Source: Cyclobacteriaceae bacterium YHN15
GTDB taxonomy: Bacteria > Bacteroidota > Bacteroidia > Cytophagales > Cyclobacteriaceae
DNA length: 64,000 nucleotides
Direction of reading: 5' to 3'
Assembly: GCA_003797895.1 (NCBI GenBank)
Contig: RKQB01000003.1
Span: forward strand, 124,001 to 188,000
The notes under the pieces were generated by a model. It worked only from the letters and a program-made list of their open reading frames with translations, made no database searches and was not told where the DNA came from. Below, piece after piece: positions 7,843 to 16,861 of this stretch (within the stretch, counting starts at the first letter, position 1; each line of letters starts with the position of its first letter). Position numbers and translations under genes: made by a program.

Positions 7843-7962
7843 GATCATTTTGAAGGTTGGCAAAAAGGGTATGGTGCATTCTCTGTCAATTATTCTTCCA
7901 AAGACAATCTGATCGAATACATCAAAAGCCAACAGGAACATCGTCAAAAAAATGATTTTTAA
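7843..7962 (+). pseudogene. IS200-like (Y1/RAYT-type) transposase, C-terminal remnant
   Basis: One frame in the gap 7783-8024 encodes DHFEGWQKGYGAFSV, then YSSKDNLIEYIKSQQEHRQK and N-D-F before a TAA stop. The WQ-GYGAFSVS and IEYIKNQ-EHH pattern is the end of IS200/IS605-type and REP-associated tyrosine transposases. The upstream frame is closed, so the rest of the gene, including the HUH and Tyr residues, is gone. It records a past mobile element near the palindromic repeats of this window. Confidence 0.8.
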
Positions 7963-8024
7963 GAAACGAAAACAAATATGGTTTTTCAGATGCTGATTCA
8001 TATGTAGGTATTGGATAGACTTTA

Positions 8025-8531
8025 TTAGACTTCTATTTTCAATATTTCCAAAAAATATTTTTTAAGCTCCTTTTCTTCTTTGATATCTACTTGTCCATCA
8101 GCCATTACATCAGTTAGTAAAGCATGCAATTCTTTGAAAGGGGATAAACTGAGCATAGTATTATTTTCTTCCAGCCACTTTTTTAGGACATAAACTTCAT
8201 ATTTATTGATCTGCTCATCGGCCAGGATACCATAACAGATCCCTTGCAGCATCTGGATTCTGGATTCCACAGTTTCAGAAACGCTCAGCTCAGATTCATA
8301 TTTTTTGAGAATAGACTTCAATTCATCTATTTCCTCAGATGTCATCGTACCACCATCAAGAATGGATTTTATTTCCTCAAAGAATTCCTTAAAGGGTGAT
8401 TCCTGGCAGAGTCCTTCATGGGCCTGGCACCAAAGTTTCATTTCTTCATATTGCCCCCGGGTTATCCTTCCATCGCTGCTGATACCATGAATAATTCCTT
8501 TGAAATGATTGAATGGTTTTTGCGTTTTCAT
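8025..8531 (-). CDS. TerB-like helical protein with two internal repeats
   Basis: 168 residues with no signal peptide, so cytoplasmic. Two halves align: HFKGIIHGISSDGRITRGQ..LWCQAHEGLCQESPFKE...DGG and MLQGICYGILADEQINKYE..KWLEENNTMLSLSPFKE...ADG. The GI-x-DGxI and PF-x-DG pattern resembles TerB-like and tellurite-resistance-type helical domains, also seen beside BRCT domains. The acidic DG turns might bind a metal ion. The role is unknown. It is a single gene between the IS remnant and the peptidase gene. Confidence 0.65.
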   Translation of the reverse strand: MKTQKPFNHFKGIIHGISSDGRITRGQYEEMKLWCQAHEGLCQESPFKEFFEEIKSILDGGTMTSEEIDELKSILKKYESELSVSETVESRIQMLQGICYGILADEQINKYEVYVLKKWLEENNTMLSLSPFKELHALLTDVMADGQVDIKEEKELKKYFLEILKIEV

Positions 8532-8620
8532 AGCCTGTTAACTAAAGTTACTTTGAAAGTTAAGGATTTTGATTTTTATAATTTACCTTATTTAAATGAA
8601 TTTTAGGACCTTTGTTGAAT

Positions 8621-9796
8621 CTATTCTTTTAGCCTATTATATTTTTTAAGTACTTCTACCAGCAACCCATGTGGCAATGCATAAGACTTGTTACCATTGA
8701 TGCCTTCCATGGTTTCTGCGGCAATCAAGGCATTGATGATGGCTTCTTCGACTGCCTGAACTGTCGCTTCCAATAAGGGGTCGATCAGATCATTGGGCAG
8801 CATATCCACTTCCGAGAAATCATAGCGCTGAAAAGCATCCGGATTGGCGGTGGAAAAAGCAATAAAAATATCCCCTGAGCCATTACTTGCATATCCGCCC
8901 GTATTTCCAATCCCCAACGGAACCCTTTGTGCAATCCGCTTCAGCTGATGCGGAAGTAAAGGTGCGTCAGTAGCCACCACCACTATGATAGAACCATCTC
9001 CTTCTTTTCGGTAGGTCTGTGGTGGCAACTTCAATTCATTATTCAAAGTATCTAACAATTCCATTCCAACCGGAACACCGGCAATGGTCAATGAAGGTTT
9101 TCTGCCAAAATTAGCCTGTACCAAAGCACCAACAGTGTAAGAGGAATCTTTGATCTTGACAATTCGGGAAGATGTTCCTGTTCCACCTTTGAAACCCAAA
9201 CACATCATCCCGGTGCCTCCGCCTACATTTCCTTCGGCAATCTTTCCTGATGTGGCATTGTCAATGGCCTCCAGTACATGTTCTTCTTTGACATGAAAAC
9301 CATAAATATCATTCAAAAATCCATCATAAGTCTCGCCTACCACAGGATAGGTGTACCACCAATCTTCTCCGCTGTACCAGTCTGTATCTACATACCATTT
9401 CAAAACAGCATCCCGGACTACGCCCACACTATTGGTATTCGTGATCATAATCGGGGTTTCCAGGAAACCGGATTCCGTCACCCAAGTGGTCCCGGTCATT
9501 TCCCCGTTTCCGTTCAGGCTGTACCAATTGGCAAATACAGGGCTGAATTTATTTGCCTTACCTCTTGGGAAGATGGCGGTGACACCGGTTCTTACCGGAC
9601 CTTTGCCTACGATATTTTCTCCGTTTCCTGAGATGATGGTGCTGTAGCCGACTTCCACGCCGGATACATCAGTGATGGCATTGAATTGACCGGTTGTGCC
9701 GTTAAATGGCACGCCCAAATCTCTGGCCCGAGGTTTTTGGCCATAAGCGATAGATAGGTTGAGGATTAGTAGGATAAAAACAATTGACCGCTTCAT
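8621..9796 (-). CDS. P1 family (DmpA/BapA-type) aminopeptidase, secreted
   Basis: Start taken at the ATG at 9796 (MKRSIVFILL), which gives a signal peptide ending IAYG; an upstream ATG at 9814 only adds six residues. The mature part carries P1-family hallmarks: ARDLGVPF, ITDVSGVEVGYST, VRTGVTAIFPRG, VGGGTGMMCLGFKGGTGTSSR (listed in two parts: VGGGTGMMC and GFKGGTGTSS). The GTGTSS segment corresponds to the self-cleavage site where an inner Ser or Thr becomes the N-terminal nucleophile. Known members are D-aminopeptidases, L-aminopeptidases or beta-aminopeptidases. Substrate here is unknown; a periplasmic peptide-processing role is likely. Confidence 0.9.
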   Translation of the reverse strand: MKRSIVFILLILNLSIAYGQKPRARDLGVPFNGTTGQFNAITDVSGVEVGYSTIISGNGENIVGKGPVRTGVTAIFPRGKANKFSPVFANWYSLNGNGEMTGTTWVTESGFLETPIMITNTNSVGVVRDAVLKWYVDTDWYSGEDWWYTYPVVGETYDGFLNDIYGFHVKEEHVLEAIDNATSGKIAEGNVGGGTGMMCLGFKGGTGTSSRIVKIKDSSYTVGALVQANFGRKPSLTIAGVPVGMELLDTLNNELKLPPQTYRKEGDGSIIVVVATDAPLLPHQLKRIAQRVPLGIGNTGGYASNGSGDIFIAFSTANPDAFQRYDFSEVDMLPNDLIDPLLEATVQAVEEAIINALIAAETMEGINGNKSYALPHGLLVEVLKKYNRLKE

Positions 9797-9921
9797 ATTC
9801 GTTATTTTAATCATTTAAAAACTTTAACCTTTCAATATATGCATTTTTAAATTCTTTTGGTTTGTGCTTTTTTTAACTCCCATTTATTGAAGAATGACTA
9901 CCTTTAACCAAACCCAAAAAA

Positions 9922-10758
9922 ATGTCCAAAGCCAAAATCTTCCTTTTCGCTGTAGCTCTTCTAGCATCCGTTTCCTGTAAGCCTGAAAAGCAATGGGAAG
10001 CACTCTTCAATGATAAAGACCTCAGTGGCTGGGACACCTACCTGGGGCCCGCATGGGTGGCCACTTCCGACTCCACTGTGGGGATTTCTGACAGTCCTAT
10101 TGGATTAAATATCGACCCCTTAAGCGTATTCAGTGTGGTGGAAGTGGATGGAAAGCCCGCTATCCGCATTTCAGGGGAGCAATGGGGCGGCTTATCAACT
10201 ACCCAAGAGTATCACAATTACCACCTCAGCCTTCAATTTAAATGGGGCGAAGCAAAACACAAACCGCGAGACAAAAACAAAAGGGACAGCGGAATACTGT
10301 ATCATGCCGGGGGACCACATGGGGCAGACTATGGTTTTTGGATGCGCTCACAGGAGTTTCAGGTGCAGGAAGGCGATTGTGGTGACTATTGGGGAGTGGC
10401 AGGAGGAATCATGGACATACCGGCAAAGAAGTCTGATGACCTTTATGTCTATGATCCTGAAGCAGAACTATTGACATTCAGTGATTCGAGTGCCGTGGGA
10501 AGGCGCTGTGTAAAATATCCCGATGCAGAAAATCCAACAGGTGAATGGAATACCTTGGAACTTTATTGCTTTGGTGATACAGCCGTGCACATAGTAAACA
10601 ACAAGGTAGTAATGGTTCTCTACAACTCACGCTATAGGTCTGAAACAGGGGAGATGCCGCTGAAAATCGGTAAAATTCAAATACAGTCTGAAGGAGCTGA
10701 GGTTTTTTACAGGGATATCAAAGTCAAAAAGATAGCTGAGTTGCCAAATGATTTTTGA
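9922..10758 (+). CDS. DUF1080 (3-keto-disaccharide hydrolase-like) lipoprotein
   Basis: 278 residues; lipobox ASVSC (Cys19). WEALFNDKDLSGWDTYLG is the classic opening of DUF1080 proteins, and the later YHNYHLSLQFKWGE, RDSGILYHAGG and the strand FYRDIKVKKI at the end complete the jelly-roll. This fold binds sugars, and some members hydrolyse 3-keto-glycosides. It is a single gene with a divergent neighbour (P1 peptidase) and is followed by the metalloprotease gene 57 bp on. Confidence 0.92.
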   Translation: MSKAKIFLFAVALLASVSCKPEKQWEALFNDKDLSGWDTYLGPAWVATSDSTVGISDSPIGLNIDPLSVFSVVEVDGKPAIRISGEQWGGLSTTQEYHNYHLSLQFKWGEAKHKPRDKNKRDSGILYHAGGPHGADYGFWMRSQEFQVQEGDCGDYWGVAGGIMDIPAKKSDDLYVYDPEAELLTFSDSSAVGRRCVKYPDAENPTGEWNTLELYCFGDTAVHIVNNKVVMVLYNSRYRSETGEMPLKIGKIQIQSEGAEVFYRDIKVKKIAELPNDF

Positions 10759-10815
10759 TAAACACTATTATCTGCAATACTATCCAATAGGTTCAACTTC
10801 TATTAAATTACTGAA

Positions 10816-12048
10816 ATGAAAATTTTATCATCAATTATATTGGCAATTCTTTTTCTTTCTGTTTCCTGTATTTCTGAGCCGGAAGAGGACAGTTTAGATC
10901 CGGATCAGATACGATTGAAGGAAATGGGTAAAATTGAGAAAGTATTACTTGATTTTTCTACGGAGACAAGAGATCAATTTGCCATGGTCGGAAATGGATA
11001 TAAAAATTTTACGGTCAAAATATTTGGTCCAAAAGGCCAGATTTTTGGATCCGAAGACTTAATTCTCAAAAATTTAGAATTAATTATTGATGGGGACAAG
11101 TTTTTTACCCTTGACAGTATCCCCATTACCAAAACTGGAGAGCTTGAAGTACAGGCATTTGTTTTTGATGTTCCGAGTAATGTGTTGAAAATTATTTCAA
11201 GAGAGGATATTGTATTGCCTATACGGGAAATGCAAGTGGTATTCCATGTATTTTCGGATGGGCCCAAACTTACACCTGATCAAATGGAGGATCAAATTGC
11301 AAAGACCAATCTTGCTTTTGGGAATGGCGTAAGATCAAGTTTTAAGAGGAATATAAACTCGGTTAATAATTTTTTGCGATTTAGATTGGCCGAAAATGAC
11401 CCCGAAGGAAATCCTCTGGAAATTACAGGATATAATGTCATCGAGATTCCAAAGGATTATTCGGCGGAAGATGATTTCTATGAGTACTATTATTTAAAAT
11501 TTGAGGAGATGTGGGATCCTAATAGGTATATCAATGTTTTTGTTGAAAATATTAATGGCGGTAAAACCTCAGGATATGCTTACCTCCCTGAAATGCCGGA
11601 TAACACCCTACCTGGTTTAGTTGTCAATGAGTCCCAGATTTTCAATTTTCCTTATGCTGTCACTATCGATTATAATATTGTAATCGTAAATGGCAAACCA
11701 AGCCCATATACATTAGCGCATGAACTAGGGCATTTTCTGGGGTTATTACACACTTTTGAAAATTGTCAATCAGGAGATTTTTGCGATGATACACTTCCTC
11801 ACATTGTGGTTCAAACCTTAAGCAGTTACAGGAATACTTGTAACGATGAAAGCTTTATTTCAACTAATTTTATGGATAATCTGGGGGAGAATGATCATTT
11901 TACCTATGACCAAAGAGTAAGGATGCAAACTGTTTATAATAAAGCACTTTTCTTTCCTAGAGAAGAAAATATAACATCCGGGAGAATTAAACCATTTATA
12001 AAAGGACAGCTGAGTGCCTATAAAAAGCCCATTATTTGCAATTTTTAA
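10816..12048 (+). CDS. Zinc metalloprotease lipoprotein (pappalysin-like, M43)
   Basis: 410 residues; lipobox SVSC (Cys18). The zinc-binding motif HELGHFLGLLH is at residues 302-312, with Glu303 as the likely catalytic base, and a Met-turn candidate lies in NFMDNLG around residue 352. The Cys-rich stretch ENCQSGDFCDDT follows the motif as in M43B proteases. The 160 residues before the catalytic domain look like a beta-sandwich. A surface-exposed or periplasmic protease is likely. Confidence 0.9.
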   Translation: MKILSSIILAILFLSVSCISEPEEDSLDPDQIRLKEMGKIEKVLLDFSTETRDQFAMVGNGYKNFTVKIFGPKGQIFGSEDLILKNLELIIDGDKFFTLDSIPITKTGELEVQAFVFDVPSNVLKIISREDIVLPIREMQVVFHVFSDGPKLTPDQMEDQIAKTNLAFGNGVRSSFKRNINSVNNFLRFRLAENDPEGNPLEITGYNVIEIPKDYSAEDDFYEYYYLKFEEMWDPNRYINVFVENINGGKTSGYAYLPEMPDNTLPGLVVNESQIFNFPYAVTIDYNIVIVNGKPSPYTLAHELGHFLGLLHTFENCQSGDFCDDTLPHIVVQTLSSYRNTCNDESFISTNFMDNLGENDHFTYDQRVRMQTVYNKALFFPREENITSGRIKPFIKGQLSAYKKPIICNF

Positions 12049-12171
12049 ATTCTTCATTTGCATAGGAAAAGCAATAGCCCTTACCTAAAGACTCATCAAT
12101 ATTAATTGAATTTTACCTTTTTCCAACTGCATTAAAAAGCATCATTCCTTTTATGAAATATTTTTACAGCT

Positions 12172-12903
12172 TCAATATTTAAATCCCGACTTTAATTCTT
12201 CCACTTTCTCCATTGCCGGATCTGTCAATAAGATCTTGTGGGTTTCATGCAGAATAGCAGGATCAAATGGTTCGGTGGTTTTATGATATTCAGCTTCAAA
12301 CTCCTTTCCCCAATATCCAAAAGCGTCCTCAAGAATTTTCACATAACTGCTTTCAATAACGTTTTGGGAATAATCATCATTTGGCTCCAACTCAAAATCA
12401 GGAAGGGCCTTATAAGCGAATACCGGACCACCCCAAATACCATATCCCTGAATCAAATGGGTGACCTCAAATCGCTCATACCCCAACTCCCAGGCATCAT
12501 AATTTGGTAAATCAGCTTCCGGAACAATATACAATACCCCATTGATGACCGTATTCGGGTCTTCACGGATGTTGAGGTAATGCAGGTATTTGGGATAGAT
12601 GGTATCACCTTCCACTAGGATATAATCTTTGGAAAAGGTACTGTCCACATTGTATAAAGGAAGTTCTTTCGGCCATGCAAATGTCCATGACCGCTTGTAA
12701 CCCTTAAGGTGGGCAGGTAAATATGGGCCATCATAGGCCTTATCCAATAGTCCCGTTTCGATCAGGGTCTTGGACATCAACGAACCATAGCCAAACATAC
12801 CCACATGCCCTTCGGGAATTTTAAATATTTTTACTTTCTCCTGACAACTTCCCATCAAAAGTAAAAGAGCAGAAGAAAGCATAAGCCATGTAATTTGTTT
12901 CAT
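12172..12903 (-). CDS. Gamma-glutamylcyclotransferase-like lipoprotein
   Basis: 243 residues; lipobox LMGSC (Cys20). MFGYGSLMSKTLIETG is the substrate-loop motif (YGS-x-M/L) of the GGCT/AIG2 fold, and LKGYKRSWTFAWP plus INGVLYIV follow in family order. The conserved acid that serves as catalytic base is probably the Glu in DAWELGYERF. Members release 5-oxoproline from gamma-glutamyl compounds. Export as a lipoprotein is unusual for the family and suggests action on external gamma-glutamyl peptides. Last gene of a run of closely spaced genes; 7 bp from the DUF6090 gene at 12911. Confidence 0.82.
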   Translation of the reverse strand: MKQITWLMLSSALLLLMGSCQEKVKIFKIPEGHVGMFGYGSLMSKTLIETGLLDKAYDGPYLPAHLKGYKRSWTFAWPKELPLYNVDSTFSKDYILVEGDTIYPKYLHYLNIREDPNTVINGVLYIVPEADLPNYDAWELGYERFEVTHLIQGYGIWGGPVFAYKALPDFELEPNDDYSQNVIESSYVKILEDAFGYWGKEFEAEYHKTTEPFDPAILHETHKILLTDPAMEKVEELKSGFKY

Positions 12904-12910
12904 AAAATTT

Positions 12911-13639
12911 TTATTGTGAATTAGATTTATTCAGTTCATTCCGGATTAACTGCAATACGTTTTCACATTCTTTAATCAATGTTTGATCGGTTTTGATTAA
13001 GGATTTCCTTCCCTGATTATATGCTTTGACCCAAGAAACATAATAATGATCTGCAAACAGGGATTCGTAATCATTGGGTGTAAGGCCCACCCCTTCCACA
13101 AAATCGAAATTCTGTACGATATGATTGTCCCATTCGGCATCAACCTCATTGACCAAATCGTTGGTGGATAAAATAGACGGAATGGTGAATTCATAGAGTT
13201 TGATGACTTCTGCAGACAAGTTTTTGTTAGTAATTAAATCCAATCCATAGTCCTTATAAGCTTGAAAACCAATATTTGAAACAAACAGCTTTTGCTTTGT
13301 TATCCTCGCCAGATGAAAATGATTCCTTATGGTATCTGAGTAGACTGTTTTATTTTCTAAGGCTAGAATAACTATTTCACTTGAACGGCCCCATTCTTCA
13401 AGCAAGTTGATGTCATTCTGGAAAGTCTGTATGTTGATTTCGATATTCTTCGCCAAATCATGGAGGATGTTTTCTTCTTTGATCCTATCCTTCCTCCACT
13501 CGTTCCAGTTGTTGATCTGCAAGGCAATTAAGATCCCAATTACCACAAGAAGAATCTCTCCGATGGCATAAAGCAGATATCTCTTCGGATTTCCTTCTGC
13601 TAGTAATCGCTGTCTTATTTTTCTGAAGAATTTGATCAT
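12911..13639 (-). CDS. DUF6090 family membrane protein
   Basis: 242 residues. MIKFFRKIRQRLL, then the helix GEILLVVIGILIALQINNWN at about residues 27-46, define the family. The C-terminal 190 residues are helical and carry no recognised motif. It lies 7 bp before the GGCT-like gene and 15 bp after another DUF6090 gene, so it is in the same transcript. Role unknown. Confidence 0.9.
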   Translation of the reverse strand: MIKFFRKIRQRLLAEGNPKRYLLYAIGEILLVVIGILIALQINNWNEWRKDRIKEENILHDLAKNIEINIQTFQNDINLLEEWGRSSEIVILALENKTVYSDTIRNHFHLARITKQKLFVSNIGFQAYKDYGLDLITNKNLSAEVIKLYEFTIPSILSTNDLVNEVDAEWDNHIVQNFDFVEGVGLTPNDYESLFADHYYVSWVKAYNQGRKSLIKTDQTLIKECENVLQLIRNELNKSNSQ

Positions 13640-13654
13640 ACGGTTTTCTACTTT

Positions 13655-14446
13655 TTATTTAGGAATATATGGTTTGGCTTGCATGGAGGGATACTTTGCT
13701 AAAATCAGGGAATCCATTTGGTCAATGACTTTTTCAAGTCTGTGGTAGACATTGATCATTTTGTTTGAAGACTCAATAAGATCAGCCAATAGATTGGCAA
13801 ATTCCCTGCTTTGGATGAGGTCATCAAATGAAGATCCAAATGGAGATGGGTGATAACTGATAATCCATTGACCTTTTACATAGTTTCCACGTAAAGCTGA
13901 ACGATCTACGAAGCGATTCAGAAATGGTCGGAGTTCCCGATTCACGAATTGGACATAAGACTCTTCAGAATGGTTCAAATGCTCCATCTGATATTTTAAT
14001 TCGGCAAGGCTGTATCGCAGTAAGTCAGAGGAAATTATTTCAAGATCACCCGAATTGGCCAACACATCATAGATAGTGGTAGAGGTGCCCGACATCCACT
14101 GCAAAGTCAACAGATGGAGGCGCATCTCCAATTTTTCATCGTCAGGTCGAATTGATGGATTATTGATAATCAGTAATAAAGTATCGGCATTCCCTATTAC
14201 TGTCTCCCAAGTCTTTATGCCACTTTTAAAAAGAAATCTGGAAAGCGGAAATCCATCTAAGATATCCTGAGAAATACGCTGTTCTTCTTTGGCGTTTATT
14301 CTGTTTTGATTCCAATCATTGATTTGCAAAGCAATCAGAATTCCAATGACGACAAGCAGGATTTCTCCAAATGCATAAAGCAGGTACCGCTTCAGATTAC
14401 CTTCATTTATCAACTTCTGCCGTATTTTTCTAAAGAATTTGATCAT
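13655..14446 (-). CDS. DUF6090 family membrane protein
   Basis: 263 residues, slightly longer than its neighbours. N-terminal MIKFFRKIRQKLI and helix GEILLVVIGILIALQINDWN as in the paralogues. The periplasmic part has WMSGTSTTIYDVLANSGDLEII, which recurs as a theme in DUF6090 proteins (STYEDLSSTGNLGII at 3544, AFEALISSGKFQLI at 4795). This SG-x-L-x-I theme is probably the core of the domain. Adjacent to a second DUF6090 gene, a tandem duplication with strong divergence. Confidence 0.9.
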   Translation of the reverse strand: MIKFFRKIRQKLINEGNLKRYLLYAFGEILLVVIGILIALQINDWNQNRINAKEEQRISQDILDGFPLSRFLFKSGIKTWETVIGNADTLLLIINNPSIRPDDEKLEMRLHLLTLQWMSGTSTTIYDVLANSGDLEIISSDLLRYSLAELKYQMEHLNHSEESYVQFVNRELRPFLNRFVDRSALRGNYVKGQWIISYHPSPFGSSFDDLIQSREFANLLADLIESSNKMINVYHRLEKVIDQMDSLILAKYPSMQAKPYIPK

Positions 14447-14490
14447 TCATTCATTTATTAAATTTTAGATTAGCTTGGAAAGGCTTTAAC

Positions 14491-15873
14491 CTATTCGGAA
14501 ATTACATTCTCGATCGGCTCCGGTTCAAATAGCTTCTTCTTCATTTTATACTTAACCCACCACCAAGCGAATGTACCTGCGATCAATAGAATAATTCCTG
14601 CATTGAGGTAAACTTGTCGGGTCATATCCGGCGAAGGAGAGTTATGGAGAATCATATACACCATGCCGATGATACCTATTATTTGTGGAAATGGATACCA
14701 GGGCGATTTGAACGGCCGTGAGATAGTTGGGTATTTTTTCCTAAGGACCATTAAATCAATATGTGCAATAATATAGGCAATTAGCCAAATAGTGCCTGCA
14801 GAAATCATCAAAGTTAAAATGATATCTTGTTTACCGCCTAGCAGAAGAGTGGGAATTAAAATGATCGATGCCACAAATATAATCCCTACCCAAGGCGCTT
14901 TGGTTTTGGGGTGAATCTTCATAAAGATTTTAGGCATTTGATTATTATGCGCCATTCCAAACAACATCCTTGGCAGGGTTGCGATTACGGTATTGATGGT
15001 GCTGCAGGTGGCAGTGATAGCAAGCACGGCCATTATCAATTTACTTTTCTCACCAAACAACTCCAATACGAGAAGCCAATGTGGAATGTCGGATCCTGTC
15101 AACTCACCGACAGGAACTGACCTGTATCCGGCCAAAGCAATCAGTAAATAAATTACCAAAAGAACACCTGATGCTCCTATCATTGAGCGGGGAATATTTT
15201 TTTTAGGATTTTTAGTTTCCTCTATCAAAGGACAAACGAATTCAAGCGCAAAAAAAGACCATAAAGCCAACATGGTAAGATTAAAGACATTAAAATCAAG
15301 ATGACTAATTCCCTCAACAATTGAACTAATGGGAAGACCTCTTGGGTCGGAATGAGTCAGTCCAACAACTCCTATCACTACCATACTTGTCAACATCAAG
15401 TAAGACAATAAACTCTGCACTTTAGAAAATAAATCTACCCCAATCAAATTGAGAATGGTAAACATTACCAAAATAATCACACCTGTAAAAACAAAACTGC
15501 CGGGATACAATACATCGAGAATGTACTCCATCAAAAACAGCTCTGCAGGCAATCCAAAAATAGCTGGTGCGAGGTATCCTGCTATACTAGCCACTATGGC
15601 CGGAAAATGGCCAATGGCGACCTCTGTGTAGGAGCTGATGCTGCCTGCCTTGGGCAGCAAGAGGGCTAATTCTGAATAGGTGAAAACGTAACAAAGCGTC
15701 AGCACAAAAGCGATGAGCATTGCCACAAAAAAGCTCGCCCCACCTATCCCAACACCCTGCAAAATGGACACAAAAACAACCTGAGATACCACTACCCCGA
15801 CAGCCACCGCAAATAATGAAGGCAAGCCTAAGGTTCTATTCAATTCTCCAGTATAAGTGGATTGACCCATCAA
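14491..15873 (-). CDS. APC family amino-acid permease
   Basis: 460 residues with about 12 hydrophobic segments. The N-terminal GLPSLFAVAVGVVVSQ and the segment LPKAGSISSYTEVAIGHFP match the APC superfamily (amino acid/polyamine/organocation), including the helix-1 region that binds the substrate. ALEFVCPLIEETKNPKKNIP is the typical helix 6 to 7 linker. It probably imports an amino acid or a related compound. The start codon overlaps the stop of the upstream gene at 15870 (ATGA), so the two are translated together. Confidence 0.92.
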   Translation of the reverse strand: MMGQSTYTGELNRTLGLPSLFAVAVGVVVSQVVFVSILQGVGIGGASFFVAMLIAFVLTLCYVFTYSELALLLPKAGSISSYTEVAIGHFPAIVASIAGYLAPAIFGLPAELFLMEYILDVLYPGSFVFTGVIILVMFTILNLIGVDLFSKVQSLLSYLMLTSMVVIGVVGLTHSDPRGLPISSIVEGISHLDFNVFNLTMLALWSFFALEFVCPLIEETKNPKKNIPRSMIGASGVLLVIYLLIALAGYRSVPVGELTGSDIPHWLLVLELFGEKSKLIMAVLAITATCSTINTVIATLPRMLFGMAHNNQMPKIFMKIHPKTKAPWVGIIFVASIILIPTLLLGGKQDIILTLMISAGTIWLIAYIIAHIDLMVLRKKYPTISRPFKSPWYPFPQIIGIIGMVYMILHNSPSPDMTRQVYLNAGIILLIAGTFAWWWVKYKMKKKLFEPEPIENVISE

Positions 15874-16832
15874 TTTAGCCTAATGACATAAAACATGGCT
15901 CCACTATCTTTTGCTGAAATATACCCATCAATCGAATAGGGTTCTGTTGAGGTGGCGTCCTTTATTAAAGGGATTCTTTTTTTACTCCGATAGGGGGAAT
16001 AATGTATTCTTGTGCCATTTAATGCTTCACAAGCTGCTCCTGTCCACTGATTAGTCGCAGTAACAAGCATATATTGGCAGCCATGATGACGAAATGTCTC
16101 AGCTGATGCAGCTACCAATTCAAAAGTGTCCTCTTTGGGAAGGGCCGGTGACCGGGCAATTAAAAAATGTAAACCTACCTTTTGGTTTTCAAGAGCCATC
16201 CTAAACTCTTGATATTTCTCTTTTAAAGCTTCAACCGCCTCATGTTCCTGTGTAAAAATCAAATCAAAATTTGGGGTATAAACTTGGATTATTGCATCAA
16301 GAAACGGATCTCCTTCTCTAAATGGCGCATCCTCGGCTTTCATCACAGAATTGAATGCCCCTCCGATTAAGTTTTTATTCTCATCAAGAATTGCTAACGA
16401 AAAATCAACAGAATCAGCATTGATTTTAATGTTTTCAATTGGGTCGGATGGGTTGGTAAGTGAAAATAAACGGATAAACCAAAAAAAGATATTTTCAGAA
16501 GTCCATTCCCCAAATCCTTCATTACCGAATGGGTCATGATGGAAGCTGTTCAGCAATTGTTCAGACATTAATGACGGAAGCTGTACATGCCTCACCATGG
16601 GTTCATTTTGGGCAAAAGACCTGGCTGTTATGCTTACCAATTCCAATATCTGTTTATTCGTCAGCTTTGTTAGTGCTTCTGTTTTAAACTTATTGCTTCT
16701 ATACTTCTTTATTTCTGTCCAATCTACAAGGGTTAAAAATAACGGAAGTTCACACAGACCGTGGCTTTCTATATCACTTGCTTTTGGATAATGGCACCAG
16801 GGTAATTGTTGGGGAGAAAGGTTTCGATTCAT
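15870..16832 (-). CDS. Unknown protein, possibly GNAT-like, coupled to the permease
   Basis: 320 residues with no signal peptide. The strand-turn pattern SLAILDENKNLIGGAFNSV and, later, CQYMLVTATNQWTGAACEALNG resemble pieces of GNAT acyltransferases, but I do not see a clear acetyl-CoA loop, so the assignment is weak. It overlaps the APC permease gene by 4 bp, which points to a cytoplasmic enzyme acting on the imported compound. The first 30 residues (SPQQLPWCHYPKASDIESHG) match nothing I know. Confidence 0.6.
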   Translation of the reverse strand: MNRNLSPQQLPWCHYPKASDIESHGLCELPLFLTLVDWTEIKKYRSNKFKTEALTKLTNKQILELVSITARSFAQNEPMVRHVQLPSLMSEQLLNSFHHDPFGNEGFGEWTSENIFFWFIRLFSLTNPSDPIENIKINADSVDFSLAILDENKNLIGGAFNSVMKAEDAPFREGDPFLDAIIQVYTPNFDLIFTQEHEAVEALKEKYQEFRMALENQKVGLHFLIARSPALPKEDTFELVAASAETFRHHGCQYMLVTATNQWTGAACEALNGTRIHYSPYRSKKRIPLIKDATSTEPYSIDGYISAKDSGAMFYVIRLN

Positions 16833-16861
16833 AAATTAATTAAAATTTTTCTTAGGTCTAA

